Shown: positions 4,703 through 14,344 of the stretch, one piece after another
How positions within the stretch are numbered: position 1 is the first letter of the stretch
How the letters are laid out: each line of letters opens with the position of its first letter
IMG/VR virus record: IMGVR_UViG_3300015360_000224
Span: 1-21,385 of that record
Direction: 5' to 3' (one strand)
DNA length: 21,385 bases
From: a virus
Notes under the pieces: model-generated
Told to the model about the DNA's origin: nothing
Seen by the model: only the letters and a program-made list of their open reading frames with translations
Database searches by the model: none
Translations under genes and position numbers: made by a program

Positions 4703-7353
4703 TATAGGTTCTCCGCTGGTAGTGCAATGGCGCGCACATCAAAGACTACAGGGTATTTAACTGTATTTTCTGACAGCATGACAATTTTCACCGCATATTG
4801 ATTGAATGAGCGGTATGTGTTTGTGCCCGAAGTGTAGGTAATTGAGTTGGCCGAAGCATATGGACGATATTCATATTCCTTATTGTCATATTCGTTTAGC
4901 GATTTGATAGTTGAAGGAGTTTTCTGTTCCATAAGAACATAGGGCTGCTTCTCAAATGCCACTGGGTCAAGAGAATTGCGAATCTTGTAATACACCTTAA
5001 GGTTTGTGCCGATTGGCTTATATGCAGTTAGCCACACACGTAAATCTCCGGAGTCGAAGCCTTCCGCTAAAGTTACTTTTTTAGAAATATACTTTGAAAC
5101 GGCCGGACCACCCGAAGGATTGATTTCGCTGGTTACGGAAAATGTTTGCGTATTTGAGCCCGATAGTACCACGATATTTGCGGTATTGATATAATTTTTA
5201 CCGCCATCTGTGATGACAAGGTAAGAAATACCGTTAGAGGCAGTGCCTGAACCTGCGGTGTTACCAATGGCATAACCAATTGCTGTTGTGGTTGCATCGC
5301 CTCCTGTGATCACAAGGGCCACATTAGAGTTTTGTGCCCAACCAGAACCTTCATTTGTGATTGTAATATCAGCATTTCCGATGTTTGCATTGTTGATGAT
5401 ATTTTCGATGGCCAGAACATTATAGTTTTTTGAGAAGATGATTGGAGATACATCTGGATCGGATGAAGTCAGAGTAGCACGTAGTTTGTACTTGCCTTCA
5501 TTATCCAATATCAAACGCGCACTTGGAACAAAGTTTGTATCCGGTACAAAATTAGCAAATGATACACCCGCATCAAACGATTGCGCATATGATACAGCGG
5601 TATTGCGTACAAACAAATCGTCGGCGTGTGTATATACCATGTCCATAGGAACATTGGCTGTTGGGGACACGTTATCAAATACAACAGAACCAGAAGTGGT
5701 GAATTGGCACTGATACAATTTGAACATCAAATCTTCTAACTGAATTGCATCCCAGGTCGAAGCATTTTGTGATTTGAAGAATGAACCAACATATGGTTGT
5801 TCGGAAACTTTGCGGGTTGAACCAATAATAGTGCCGCCCAATTCAGAAATCCAAACTTCATATTCGGTACTTGGTGAAACAACAACCATTGAATATTCGC
5901 CGGGTGGCAAATATAGGGGTGATGCGAATTTGAAATACGTGCCCACTTCTGGAATGATGGAACCGGTTACATATGGTGAAGATTCATACGTGCGTATATC
6001 TTCGGCCTTGACGGTAGAAATACCGCCATCCATAATTTCATATGAAGATGGATAGCCGTTTACAACAGGACGTATCTGTAGGGTAATTGGCATAATTTCA
6101 TCTTTGCTGCGAAACCAAATTTCAACCTTTGAGAGGAAGATACCATTGGTATGTTCATCATCATTTACAAAAAATGTTTGTGCAATAGGATCAGTGCGCC
6201 CGCCGTTGCCCTGCGAAGGAGTCCTGGGCCGAGGAGGTGTTACTGGCGGGGTTACAACAGTTGAAACTGTTGTTTGGGTATCTCGCAAAATAATACTATT
6301 GCGTACTTCCTGCAAACCAGATGCCGAGAATTTATATTCGGCCCGTGTGGTGCAATCATTAGGATCACCAGATGGATCGTCGATTATTTTGAATATACGT
6401 TCGCCGGTACGGAACATTCCCGGCGGAACCACAAATGTGCCAGCAATTGTTCCTTCACGCGAAATGCGGAAGTCTGAACCATCATTTGTTGCTTGTGACC
6501 AATTTATACCAAAATCGGCTGCTGGACGAATACTTGGCTCATCGGGAAATAGCTGCGCAAACGTTTGCGATAGCATAAGTGTTTGTGTAACGTTATTGAA
6601 ACCAACAACATTTGCTCGCGCAGCGCGAATTCTGTTTTTGCCAGCACCTTGGCCGCCGTGTGGAATAATAGTGATGTTATTTGAGCCGCTGGTTCCCCAG
6701 AAGTTATTTGCGGTGAATTTGGTTGCGGAATGTAGATTTAGCGTGTTGCTTGATACGCCTGAGAATCCTCCACCGCCCTTTTTACCCAGACGTTCAACAC
6801 CACGCACAACATGGCTTTTGATAGTTGAAGTGTTTCCGGTTACGGAACCGGTGATACCTGCGGTGTTTGCCCAGATACCAAACGCATTTGATATTTCTAG
6901 AATGCGGCGGCGGCCGCGATCATTGCCAGCATCATCATTATCAATGTCTCGGCGGCTTAGTCGGATAACAGCGTTGTTAGCCGAGGTACCTGAGATTAGC
7001 GAATCGTTGTTTGAAACGCCTTGGTTGAAAACAGCAATATCGGCGTTCGCGCTCAATTCCAATATATCGGTCGAAATTATGTAATCTGTAACATTTACAT
7101 CATCAAAGAAGAACCATACTTTGCGTTGGGGCTTCATGCCTTGCGCGACGAAATTGATTGACTGAGGACGCATAAACGGAATAATAGAAATGTCTATAAC
7201 ACCGTTATCAAAAGTGGATTGCTTAGTTGTAGTTTGTGTAGTCGTGGCAACTACAGCAGTTCGGCCGCCGCCAGTCGTGGGCGTGCCGCCCGTAGTTACG
7301 GTTGCACTAGAAACAACTGTTCCGTCTTGCAATATTCTTGGTGCTGTTGCCAT
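4702..7353 (-). CDS. Large virion structural protein, outer baseplate or fibre-base type (883 aa)
   Basis: This 883-aa protein matches large structural proteins of cyanophage-like T4 relatives. Residues 1-50 are T/G-rich linker. At 59-92 FMRPQSINFVAQGMKPQRKV...FFFDDVNVTDY is a conserved opening. Residues 150-260 include a GKKGGGGFSG loop. A proline-rich hinge lies at 368-380. Residues 387-545 form a domain with DPIAQTFFVND...GIFLSKVEIWFRSKD, IQIRPVVNGYPSS-type segments and GEYSMVVVSPSTEYEVWI. Residues 662-735 hold two glycine-rich beta modules (TNEGSGW..., TDGGKNYIN...). Residues 755-810 contain KKVTLAEGFDSGDLRVWLTA and YKIRN, also conserved. The gene follows a candidate late promoter at 7379-7386. 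It stands where T4 has gp9-gp11 but I cannot equate it with any of these. A role as peripheral baseplate or fibre-attachment protein is inference from context. Confidence 0.85.
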   Translation of the reverse strand: MATAPRILQDGTVVSSATVTTGGTPTTGGGRTAVVATTTQTTTKQSTFDNGVIDISIIPFMRPQSINFVAQGMKPQRKVWFFFDDVNVTDYIISTDILELSANADIAVFNQGVSNNDSLISGTSANNAVIRLSRRDIDNDDAGNDRGRRRILEISNAFGIWANTAGITGSVTGNTSTIKSHVVRGVERLGKKGGGGFSGVSSNTLNLHSATKFTANNFWGTSGSNNITIIPHGGQGAGKNRIRAARANVVGFNNVTQTLMLSQTFAQLFPDEPSIRPAADFGINWSQATNDGSDFRISREGTIAGTFVVPPGMFRTGERIFKIIDDPSGDPNDCTTRAEYKFSASGLQEVRNSIILRDTQTTVSTVVTPPVTPPRPRTPSQGNGGRTDPIAQTFFVNDDEHTNGIFLSKVEIWFRSKDEIMPITLQIRPVVNGYPSSYEIMDGGISTVKAEDIRTYESSPYVTGSIIPEVGTYFKFASPLYLPPGEYSMVVVSPSTEYEVWISELGGTIIGSTRKVSEQPYVGSFFKSQNASTWDAIQLEDLMFKLYQCQFTTSGSVVFDNVSPTANVPMDMVYTHADDLFVRNTAVSYAQSFDAGVSFANFVPDTNFVPSARLILDNEGKYKLRATLTSSDPDVSPIIFSKNYNVLAIENIINNANIGNADITITNEGSGWAQNSNVALVITGGDATTTAIGYAIGNTAGSGTASNGISYLVITDGGKNYINTANIVVLSGSNTQTFSVTSEINPSGGPAVSKYISKKVTLAEGFDSGDLRVWLTAYKPIGTNLKVYYKIRNSLDPVAFEKQPYVLMEQKTPSTIKSLNEYDNKEYEYRPYASANSITYTSGTNTYRSFNQYAVKIVMLSENTVKYPVVFDVRAIALPAENL

Positions 7354-7378
7354 GTCGTAAATTTAATCCTTTGTGGTC

Positions 7379-7386
7379 TATTTATC
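7379..7386 (-). promoter_or_regulatory. T4-type late promoter box GATAAATA before the 883-aa gene
   Basis: The minus strand reads GATAAATA, one mismatch at the first base from TATAAATA and matching the nATAAATA form described for cyanophage late promoters. The ATG at 7353 is 25 bases past the box, a normal late leader, with AAAGGAT between. The TAA inside the box is the stop codon of the 1161-aa gene. Confidence 0.65.
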
Positions 7387-10300
7387 GGCTTCTGCGGGTG
7401 CCAAAATGAGTCAATTGCATGTTATTTGTCGTGGTAAATGCATTGTTTCTAACGTTTGCGCGGGCCTGGTTCGTAACATTGTTGGCCACAAGGTCGGAGT
7501 TTACTTCGCCCAAGTTGACAATAACATCTGGTGCTTGAACCGTATCAATCCAGTTATCTGCTGGTGGGTCCATAACAATAGAACCAATGAAATCAGCAAA
7601 TAGATAAGGCTGCACGTTAACAAACTTGGTGGCCGTTAATTGACTGGCCAATTCAGTTTCCGTGTAAGATAGTAATGTTTTCTCACCAAGAGTTTTGATT
7701 GATGAGCCACTTGTTACATATAGTTTACGTTCAACAATGTTCTGGCGAGGCAGGGCCGCGCCGAAAACCTTATCGATAGAAATACTGAAATCTGGATTGT
7801 CAATGTCTCCTGAACCGAAGGTTGAAAAATTATCTACCAGAATGCCATATTTGGTGCGTTCCAATCCATCGGAATCGGTAATTGACAAATCAGAAACCGT
7901 TTGCTCCAATAGGCTTAGGGTCTGGTAATATTCCAGGTTTTCTATACGGTGTTCCAATACACCAATATCACGCATTGTATAACGCTTGTTTTCAACAAAT
8001 GTGACGATTGCATTTGCTGTACCTAGAGTGTATGGCTCAAGATATAGTTTGTATAGTATCATGGAATCGTCCATGACCCGAGGTTCCTGAGGGAACAAAC
8101 TTGATTCACCTTGAACTAGAGTGAATGGCGAATCCTGATTTGTTGTCATTACAATATAATCACGGCGACCTAGATAATACTGGTAATCCGCTTGGAAGTT
8201 TTCGTTAGGATAAGGAACGCGTAAACCTTGAATCGTGTAATTCGGCGCGGCATTTGATGCATTAATGCGCTTTGGTCTAAAATCGATGCAATCGCGCAAT
8301 GAATATGTTATGCCATCCTGTTTGGTGAATGATGGAACGGCAGCATATCCAGCGGTGTTGGCTGTATTTGGGTAAGAATCAACAGAGAAATAACCAAGAG
8401 TATCGCTTGTACCACCCGCAACATGCTCATACCAATCAAAACAAACAATCAATGGACCCGATGGCGCAGGAACACGCGGCTTTAAACGCAACGAAGCGTG
8501 ATCATAATGACTGTCGCGTTGGCCTGTATCAAAAGTGTATTTGGTTGTAACATCGGTATAACCGGCGATTGAAGCACCGGCCGATGGCAATGCGGCGCCC
8601 GCCAGATCGTAAATCTTAACAACACGTGTAACGTCCGAAACAAATAGATTTATATCAACATCAGGAATACGTGATGGTGTTTGTATTGTTACCTGTCCAG
8701 CAGTTAAGTAAACGGTGGTGTTTGAAGTACCGAATACAAAGCTTCCGTTTGATGTTGGTTGCACAAAATGACTTGTGTTCGCGGAGAATAGACTCTTGCT
8801 CTTAGGAAGAATGTTTTGGCCCGAATTTAAATTAATTGCTGCATATACCGTTGCTGCGCCGGCCTGGCCAGAATCTTTTGCGGTAAGTGTCGCAACACCC
8901 AGCGCAATGGTAAGTGTCGATAGTTCAATCACACGGCCTGTTGTATCATCTATAACAATGAAGTTACTCAGAACGGCACTTGAAGTTCCTAGACCGCCGG
9001 CACCATTGAAAGTTTCGGCGGGATAAGTGCCCAGAGTTGCGGTTGTTGAACCAGCAGTGAAAGTAACAGCAATCTTTTTAATATATCGGAAACCTTGATC
9101 GGAAATACTACCCGCCTTAATAAATTTCTGCGGGAATGGAAATAGAAGGCTGTTTAGGGTTGTTTCGGACAAATATGCGGAACCGTTAGCAATGTTATCT
9201 TGTTTGCTTGCAATTGTAATATTGCCGTTTGCGCGGTTAGAAGGTGCGCCATTGGTATAAGCAGAAATCATTAGAGATTCGGCCATCTTGAAATCAAAGT
9301 CAATTGAGAATTGTGTTGCGGCGTTTAGAGTTTGTGTAAAGTTTACCGCGGTGTTAATTGTCTTTTCGGTCGCGTTTGCGGTGTAGCGCGAAATAACATG
9401 TGTTTCGGCAAGTAGCGCGCCGCCTGTTGAAGGAATGATACGTAATGTAGCGCCTGCATATGCTGCGGAGTTTGCTGAGAATTTGTTTACGCCGGTATCG
9501 TAAATCAAAATACCATTGGCCGTGGTTGCCAGAACATTTGAGGTGATATTTGCAAAATTGGTATCGAAAACCGACATGCGATATGTGCGCGTATTTGCGT
9601 TAGCGGTATTTGATCCGCCCTCATATGTAACGGCGCGGACATGGCCCGTGCCGATTTTGGTTGAAGTGTAGCCTGTGTTCGAAAAAAGATTGGCAAACTG
9701 ATATGGCACAGAATGGAAATCAACCAACTGCCCAACAGTTGCATCCATTGAACCGCGCATATCGCCAACGATGATATAGTTACCGTAATTCATTGGAATA
9801 TCATAATTATTTACGGCTGAGTTGGCCCGCGCCCGAGGAATAGTTATCGCTTTCTGTGAAATACTTTCATATTCGTAGCCCTTTACATATGCTTTACCTG
9901 GATCAAGACGAACGTCAATAGAAGTATCATCGGTTGGATGATCAAAAACGTTGATTAAAAAAGGTCGTACGGTATACGAACCAGATTCGTCATATGTGCG
10001 CCGCGCCAGAGTATCACCTAGGGCCGAATATTGGGTATAAACAACTTCTGATTTGATTGAGCCCTCAACAATTTTCATAATTTCAATAAATGTATCATCA
10101 TCTGACGAATCTATGGAACGGATAGCAAGATCAAAATTAATTTGCAGGCGATTAGCACCAGGCGCCTGATAGTTTGAGGCTTCTTGTGCAGGATCAAGTA
10201 ATGTGGTATCCGCAGATGAATTGATAATATCGTTGGTGTATTCTAGTCCGATACGCGCATTGGCCCGCGCCGAGAATTTATCAACCACAATTGTTTGCTC

Positions 10301-10867
10301 AGGAACTTTAACGAAATATCCATTAATATAATAAATGCCTTCCGAAATAGAAACCATGGTTGCAGAACCATTTGAATTGGTGGTAGCAACATTCGCATAT
10401 ACATTTGCGAATGATTTTATTGTTGTGGCTCCGGAGAATTCCTGCCCAGTTAGATATTTGATAATCAAAACTGGACCATCATTGGCGGTAGGCTCTTTTG
10501 TACCAACCACAACGGCCTGCACATATGAGTTGCCGGTTGAATGTGTGATTGTGTTGCCAAGGAAAGAACCAACAGTAATATCGGTATTAGCATATTGCGC
10601 CGCAAGATTAAGGTGAGTTGCGCGATCATCTAATGAGATGCTACCGCCCAATACCTTTGAACCGTTCTTAAATACGTGATTACCAAAACGTTCAATTTGG
10701 TTTTGCAAGATAGTACCAATTTGGGTAAGTTCTGTTGCCTGTACGGCGTAACCAGGACGGAACAACAAGGACATGTAGTTCTTTTCTTCATCCCAATTGT
10801 TATAATAAGGAGTGATACGAACTTCCGCTGGAACGATCTTTGATGTTGCAATATTGGCAGTTGACAT
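7382..10867 (-). CDS. Large DUF4815-type virion structural protein (1161 aa)
   Basis: This is the longest gene in the window. Residues 20-75 (YYNNWDEEKNYMSLLFRPGY, AVQATELTQIGTILQNQIER, FGNHVFKNGS) match the hallmark opening of DUF4815-type phage structural proteins, which are known from T4-like and other myophages. Later blocks fit the same family: LDPGKAYVKGYEYE, RDCIDFRPKR, a likely helical segment MRDIGVLEHRIENLEYYQTL at 965-984, and VNVQPYLFADFIGSI...PPADNWIDT near 1083-1108. The central part is T/S/N-rich beta sequence. The start follows TAAGGAATAATAATG, where the ribosome site overlaps the gp8-like stop. T4 itself has no clear equivalent. Position between gp8 and the fibre genes suggests an outer baseplate or fibre-collar component; this is inference. 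Confidence 0.85.
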   Translation of the reverse strand: MSTANIATSKIVPAEVRITPYYNNWDEEKNYMSLLFRPGYAVQATELTQIGTILQNQIERFGNHVFKNGSKVLGGSISLDDRATHLNLAAQYANTDITVGSFLGNTITHSTGNSYVQAVVVGTKEPTANDGPVLIIKYLTGQEFSGATTIKSFANVYANVATTNSNGSATMVSISEGIYYINGYFVKVPEQTIVVDKFSARANARIGLEYTNDIINSSADTTLLDPAQEASNYQAPGANRLQINFDLAIRSIDSSDDDTFIEIMKIVEGSIKSEVVYTQYSALGDTLARRTYDESGSYTVRPFLINVFDHPTDDTSIDVRLDPGKAYVKGYEYESISQKAITIPRARANSAVNNYDIPMNYGNYIIVGDMRGSMDATVGQLVDFHSVPYQFANLFSNTGYTSTKIGTGHVRAVTYEGGSNTANANTRTYRMSVFDTNFANITSNVLATTANGILIYDTGVNKFSANSAAYAGATLRIIPSTGGALLAETHVISRYTANATEKTINTAVNFTQTLNAATQFSIDFDFKMAESLMISAYTNGAPSNRANGNITIASKQDNIANGSAYLSETTLNSLLFPFPQKFIKAGSISDQGFRYIKKIAVTFTAGSTTATLGTYPAETFNGAGGLGTSSAVLSNFIVIDDTTGRVIELSTLTIALGVATLTAKDSGQAGAATVYAAINLNSGQNILPKSKSLFSANTSHFVQPTSNGSFVFGTSNTTVYLTAGQVTIQTPSRIPDVDINLFVSDVTRVVKIYDLAGAALPSAGASIAGYTDVTTKYTFDTGQRDSHYDHASLRLKPRVPAPSGPLIVCFDWYEHVAGGTSDTLGYFSVDSYPNTANTAGYAAVPSFTKQDGITYSLRDCIDFRPKRINASNAAPNYTIQGLRVPYPNENFQADYQYYLGRRDYIVMTTNQDSPFTLVQGESSLFPQEPRVMDDSMILYKLYLEPYTLGTANAIVTFVENKRYTMRDIGVLEHRIENLEYYQTLSLLEQTVSDLSITDSDGLERTKYGILVDNFSTFGSGDIDNPDFSISIDKVFGAALPRQNIVERKLYVTSGSSIKTLGEKTLLSYTETELASQLTATKFVNVQPYLFADFIGSIVMDPPADNWIDTVQAPDVIVNLGEVNSDLVANNVTNQARANVRNNAFTTTNNMQLTHFGTRRSR

Positions 10868-10876
10868 TATTATTCC

Positions 10877-12196
10877 TTAAAACTTAATTGTAATCTTAAA
10901 ATCTTCTGATTGGTTGACATTTCGTGAAATTGCCACGATATTGTCAACATATAAGAATTCACCGGTGTTGATTTTCAAATCCGGAAGACCAATTGATGTT
11001 ACATACTTAGAAGCCGCCGAGGTAACTCCGACTAGAGGGTCAGAGATAGGAGTTCCTGCGGTATTCGTAACTAATACAACGGTATTGGCAGAATCATATT
11101 CCACAACAGTTCCGTAGAATGTAGCCGTTGCCAGAGATGCACCTTGGTAAACATATTCATCTTGAACATAATCTGCACCTACTCCGGAAACCGTTAGGTC
11201 AAAGGTTTGGGAATAAGCACTATTTCCGGCTGGTGCCAAATTGCCGTAAGTAAGCGGATTAAGCAATATAGCAACTTGTCTAAAGTCATTGGATACGCTC
11301 AATACGCCACCTTCACTATTTATAAGCCTTGGGTTGAGGATTAAGTTCTTTCCAACGAGTTCATATAACGGATCAGCACCATGGCCGCCCGGCGGTCCAA
11401 TCAAAGCTTTTGCGGTAGCGCCCGAACCAGCGCCGCCCGAAATAGTAACCGATGCATTTGTATATCCTGTACCGTAATCTGTTAGCGTGATGGTATGTAC
11501 TAATCCAGAGGTTAAGTTGATATTTGCCGTGGCCGTGGCTCCGGTGCCGTCACCGCCGATTGCGATGGTAATATTTGAGTTATTTGAATACGCGGTACCG
11601 CCTGAGGTTAATGAAATACCATAGATAGCGCCATCCGTGGCGCCTTCCTGTACGTCCCATTGCAACGAACCATCATCGGCCGATAAAGATTTAATAGGAA
11701 TATAAGAACCTGTCGTGAAACGAATCTGCTCCGAACCCGAGACAGAATACATGAATTTCCATGTGTATCCGTCCGCCGTTTGTGTGATGTTTGTTGGATT
11801 GATTGCCGTTGGCTTAACTGTTGAGTTGGCCCCGCCGTTATTGTATAGACACTTATAAACGTTGAAATCTGAATTAACCACATAGAATTTGACGTTATCT
11901 TGCCCTAACGTTAGACTGTTCTGGTCATATTGGGTATAAACGGTGTTCGCAGTCCAGTCATATCGCGGAATGCAATGCTGTACGTCATTGCCTGTAATGC
12001 GTTTGACTCCAATAATTGATTGCCATATTTCCGCGCTGTGTGCTGGTGAAGTATTGGCCGTGGCTGGTACGGCTTCATTGCTCCATGGCAATTTTTTACC
12101 AAACGTGAAAAACACATTAGCAGATGCCTGGTTGGAAATAGTATCTTTAAAGATAGAGGCTGTAAAAACTCTATGATTGTCAAGTAATGTTGGCAC
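10877..12196 (-). CDS. 8: Baseplate wedge protein, gp8-like (439 aa)
   Basis: Similarity to T4 gp8, a dimeric wedge protein, is recognised in the N-terminal half: residues 1-50 (NHRVFTASIFKDTI), FYVVNSDFNVYKCLYNNGG at 104-122 and GYTWKFMYSVSGSEQIRF at 143-160, followed by GPPGGHGADPLYELVGKNLI at 267-286, a conserved block in cyanophage-type gp8. At 439 aa it is about 100 residues longer than T4 gp8 (334 aa). Two tandem glycine-rich beta modules at about 191-266 account for much of the difference. The start is GTG at 12196 with AAGGAAC upstream; no better ATG exists nearby. A perfect late promoter box lies 18 bases upstream. A second TATAAATA is found inside the gene at 11317. Confidence 0.88.
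   Translation of the reverse strand: MPTLLDNHRVFTASIFKDTISNQASANVFFTFGKKLPWSNEAVPATANTSPAHSAEIWQSIIGVKRITGNDVQHCIPRYDWTANTVYTQYDQNSLTLGQDNVKFYVVNSDFNVYKCLYNNGGANSTVKPTAINPTNITQTADGYTWKFMYSVSGSEQIRFTTGSYIPIKSLSADDGSLQWDVQEGATDGAIYGISLTSGGTAYSNNSNITIAIGGDGTGATATANINLTSGLVHTITLTDYGTGYTNASVTISGGAGSGATAKALIGPPGGHGADPLYELVGKNLILNPRLINSEGGVLSVSNDFRQVAILLNPLTYGNLAPAGNSAYSQTFDLTVSGVGADYVQDEYVYQGASLATATFYGTVVEYDSANTVVLVTNTAGTPISDPLVGVTSAASKYVTSIGLPDLKINTGEFLYVDNIVAISRNVNQSEDFKITIKF
11317..11324 (-). promoter_or_regulatory. Internal TATAAATA box in the gp8-like gene (possible late promoter)
   Basis: An exact TATAAATA on the minus strand lies about 450 bases upstream of the 1161-aa gene start and is read as Leu-Ile-Asn codons. 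The 1161-aa gene has no closer box, so this could supply it. It may equally be a chance match. Confidence 0.3.
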
Positions 12197-12207
12197 GGTT
12201 TGTTCCT
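12194..12207 (-). promoter_or_regulatory. Ribosome site that supports the GTG start of the gp8-like gene
   Basis: The minus strand reads AAGGAACAAACCGTG. AAGGA is at normal distance from GTG at 12196. The frame gives PTLLDNHRVF, consistent with the gp8 family N-terminus, so GTG is preferred to a later start. Confidence 0.6.
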
Positions 12208-12214
12208 TTTTCTA

Positions 12215-12222
12215 TATTTATA
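12215..12222 (-). promoter_or_regulatory. T4-type late promoter box TATAAATA before the gp8-like gene
   Basis: An exact match to the T4 late consensus on the minus strand, followed by a short A-rich leader to the GTG at 12196. The TAA stop of the 708-aa gene (12218-12220) is contained in the box. This is the best-supported promoter in the window. Confidence 0.75.
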
Positions 12223-14344
12223 CGGTGCGGCCGAACGAAACGGTGCCCGTATTAGCTGCTCCTGCATATGGATGAATAACATAAAATACGTTTGTATTGG
12301 CCACCTGTCCAACGGTAAAGATACCATTGGCTATATTTGCCGTGTCGCCGGTCAAGATATCCAAATACACAGTGGCGTTTGCTGTCATTCCGTGGCTTGT
12401 ATAGGTTACGCGCAAGTTTTGTCCATTTGCTACGCCTGCGGTTAAGAAAGTACCAGTTAAGAAAATCATCTGTTGGTTTGTGTTGTAGTCTGCGGTGCGA
12501 TCTTGTTCCTCACCATTATCTTCAACCAAATATTCACCAAATAGTTTCATGCCGCCGGGATGCACGATACTTTCAACATATGATTTGTATTCTTTCAATG
12601 AGTTTTTGATCTTGGCAACATATGAGAAGTTCTGGTAGTAATCGCGGTCCTGTAGGAAGTTATATGAACTTATATGTCCATCGTCGTTTAGGTAACGGCC
12701 ATCATACGTATATACACCAGTAACGATTGTTGCTATGGCCTGTGCCGTACCGTCTCCGGATTGCGTTAGATTTAGGGTAGGCGCCGTTGTGTAATCTTGG
12801 CCGCGGTTTGTAATCGTAATACGTTCGATGGCTCCTAGTACCGAAGTAGTCATGCCGATTTCTTCACCGTCACCAAGAATAGCCTTTGCAACTACGTTTG
12901 CGCCAGATCCTGTAACTGTCGCCACATTTAAGGTAGGCAAGGCAGATTGTAGATAACCAAAACCACCAATAACCCAACCCGTATTGGCCGTAAATTGAAC
13001 AAGATTGATTGCGCCATTGCCATGAATTGACTTAACCTCGGCGTTAGCGCCGAATCCTTGTGCCGCCGTGAATTGGATTCGATCACCAACTGTATATGAT
13101 AGACCTCTGCTCACAACTTCCATACGTCCCAATATACCTAGAGACTTGACGGTTGTGTTTGCAATAACGTCCACGGTCGGTATCGAGGTATAATTGATGC
13201 CTCGATTACGCAATGATATGGAAGTAATGGGTCCAATTGGACCGTACACAAATGAACTTAAAGCATTAATGAGGGTGGTATTTGCATTCGGAGATGATAT
13301 CAAGATATTCAGGTTAGAATAAACGGCATTTGACAATAGAGTATTTGCTTCAACCTGAATTGTGCTTGAAAATATGTTGTATGTATTCGGGTGATATGTT
13401 CCTGAGGTGTCAACAGTTACAACATTAGCATTGGCCAATGAACCACCGCCGCCGCCGCTAAATAGCATGAATTCATTTCCGCGGAAACCGGCTCCAGGCG
13501 CGACAATTTGAATTGACGCTAGGTTACCTGAGGAAACCTGTGTAATAGAAGCCATGGCTCCTGTGCCGCTGCCAGACTCGATTATTACCGTATTTCCAAC
13601 GGAATAACCTTCACCTGGTTGAGTTATATTGATGGAATTTAAAATTCCACCAAAAACATTGGCGGAGAGTGACTTAGTAGCTCCGTTCTCAATAAACGTG
13701 GTAAAAACGGTTTCTCCGTTAAGGAATGTACCTTTATCGGAAGAAATGATTAATTCTGAGATGAGTGTTCCGTTTTCGTAGAACCGGTCGACTTTTTCGA
13801 TGATGGCCGATGCATTGGAGGTATTGCCAGTAACAACTTTGGAAACGAAGTTTTGTATGGCAGTTAGATTATTATTAGCGATACCAGCAATCTTTGTATC
13901 TTCCACACGAAGGGATTTCTGAATAAACCATTTACCGTCCGATGCTCGCAGAATATCAAGTTTCGGATAATAGATATCCGCTTCATTTCCGTCCGTCAAC
14001 AAACGCAATAGAAACTTAAGTGATTTCTCCGAACCTTTAGAGCGATAAAAATCCTTGACGTTTTTAAGGATTACTTCTTTATCGGTCAAAATATCTCCGG
14101 GCAGAAGCTTAAGGAAATTCGCATAAAACTTCTGAGAAAAATCGGTTAGAGTTGTGTCAACGTCAATGTAATTTAGAAGGTTCTCTGCGCGTTCAACAAC
14201 ACGACCCTGATTCAATACGGCCTTGTTTTCTTGTAGGTATTCATAATACGCTTCCATAAACGCAACAAAGGTCCTATGGTCATTACGGACATAAAAGGGG
14301 ACCTGCGAGTTAACCAGATTGCTGATGCGATTATTGCTTGACAT
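12218..14344 (-). CDS. Baseplate wedge-type structural protein in the gp7 position (708 aa)
   Basis: Residues 8-145 (ISNLVNSQVPFYVRNDHRTF, VAFMEAYYEYLQE, DVDTTLTDFSQKFYANFLKL, LKNVKDFYRSKGSEKSLKFL, IYYPKLDILRASDGKW) match a conserved N-terminal domain of T4-like cyanophage structural proteins that sits between gp6 and gp8. Residues 234-541 consist of several glycine-rich beta modules (for example QPGEGYSVG and TNRGQDYTTAPTLNL). Residues 571-608 (YQNFSYVAKIKNSLKEYKSY, HPGGMKLFGEYL) form a second conserved block. Residues 644-706 hold an extra small module, TSHGMTANATVYLDI...GIFTVGQVANTNVFYVI, known from other phage proteins. It overlaps gp6-like by TAATG. T4 gp7 is 1032 aa and I see no direct similarity, so equivalence rests on position only. 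Confidence 0.82.
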   Translation of the reverse strand: MSSNNRISNLVNSQVPFYVRNDHRTFVAFMEAYYEYLQENKAVLNQGRVVERAENLLNYIDVDTTLTDFSQKFYANFLKLLPGDILTDKEVILKNVKDFYRSKGSEKSLKFLLRLLTDGNEADIYYPKLDILRASDGKWFIQKSLRVEDTKIAGIANNNLTAIQNFVSKVVTGNTSNASAIIEKVDRFYENGTLISELIISSDKGTFLNGETVFTTFIENGATKSLSANVFGGILNSINITQPGEGYSVGNTVIIESGSGTGAMASITQVSSGNLASIQIVAPGAGFRGNEFMLFSGGGGGSLANANVVTVDTSGTYHPNTYNIFSSTIQVEANTLLSNAVYSNLNILISSPNANTTLINALSSFVYGPIGPITSISLRNRGINYTSIPTVDVIANTTVKSLGILGRMEVVSRGLSYTVGDRIQFTAAQGFGANAEVKSIHGNGAINLVQFTANTGWVIGGFGYLQSALPTLNVATVTGSGANVVAKAILGDGEEIGMTTSVLGAIERITITNRGQDYTTAPTLNLTQSGDGTAQAIATIVTGVYTYDGRYLNDDGHISSYNFLQDRDYYQNFSYVAKIKNSLKEYKSYVESIVHPGGMKLFGEYLVEDNGEEQDRTADYNTNQQMIFLTGTFLTAGVANGQNLRVTYTSHGMTANATVYLDILTGDTANIANGIFTVGQVANTNVFYVIHPYAGAANTGTVSFGRTV

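Noticed and set aside
6104-7084. A 326-codon open frame on the plus strand opposite the 883-aa gene
   Set aside because: It lies wholly antisense to a well-supported structural gene, has no ribosome site or recognisable domain, and its composition (many S, P, R, L runs) is that of a shadow frame.
10950-10990. A late promoter immediately before the 1161-aa gene
   Set aside because: No nATAAATA box is visible in the last few hundred bases before its start; the nearest is the internal box at 11317-11324.
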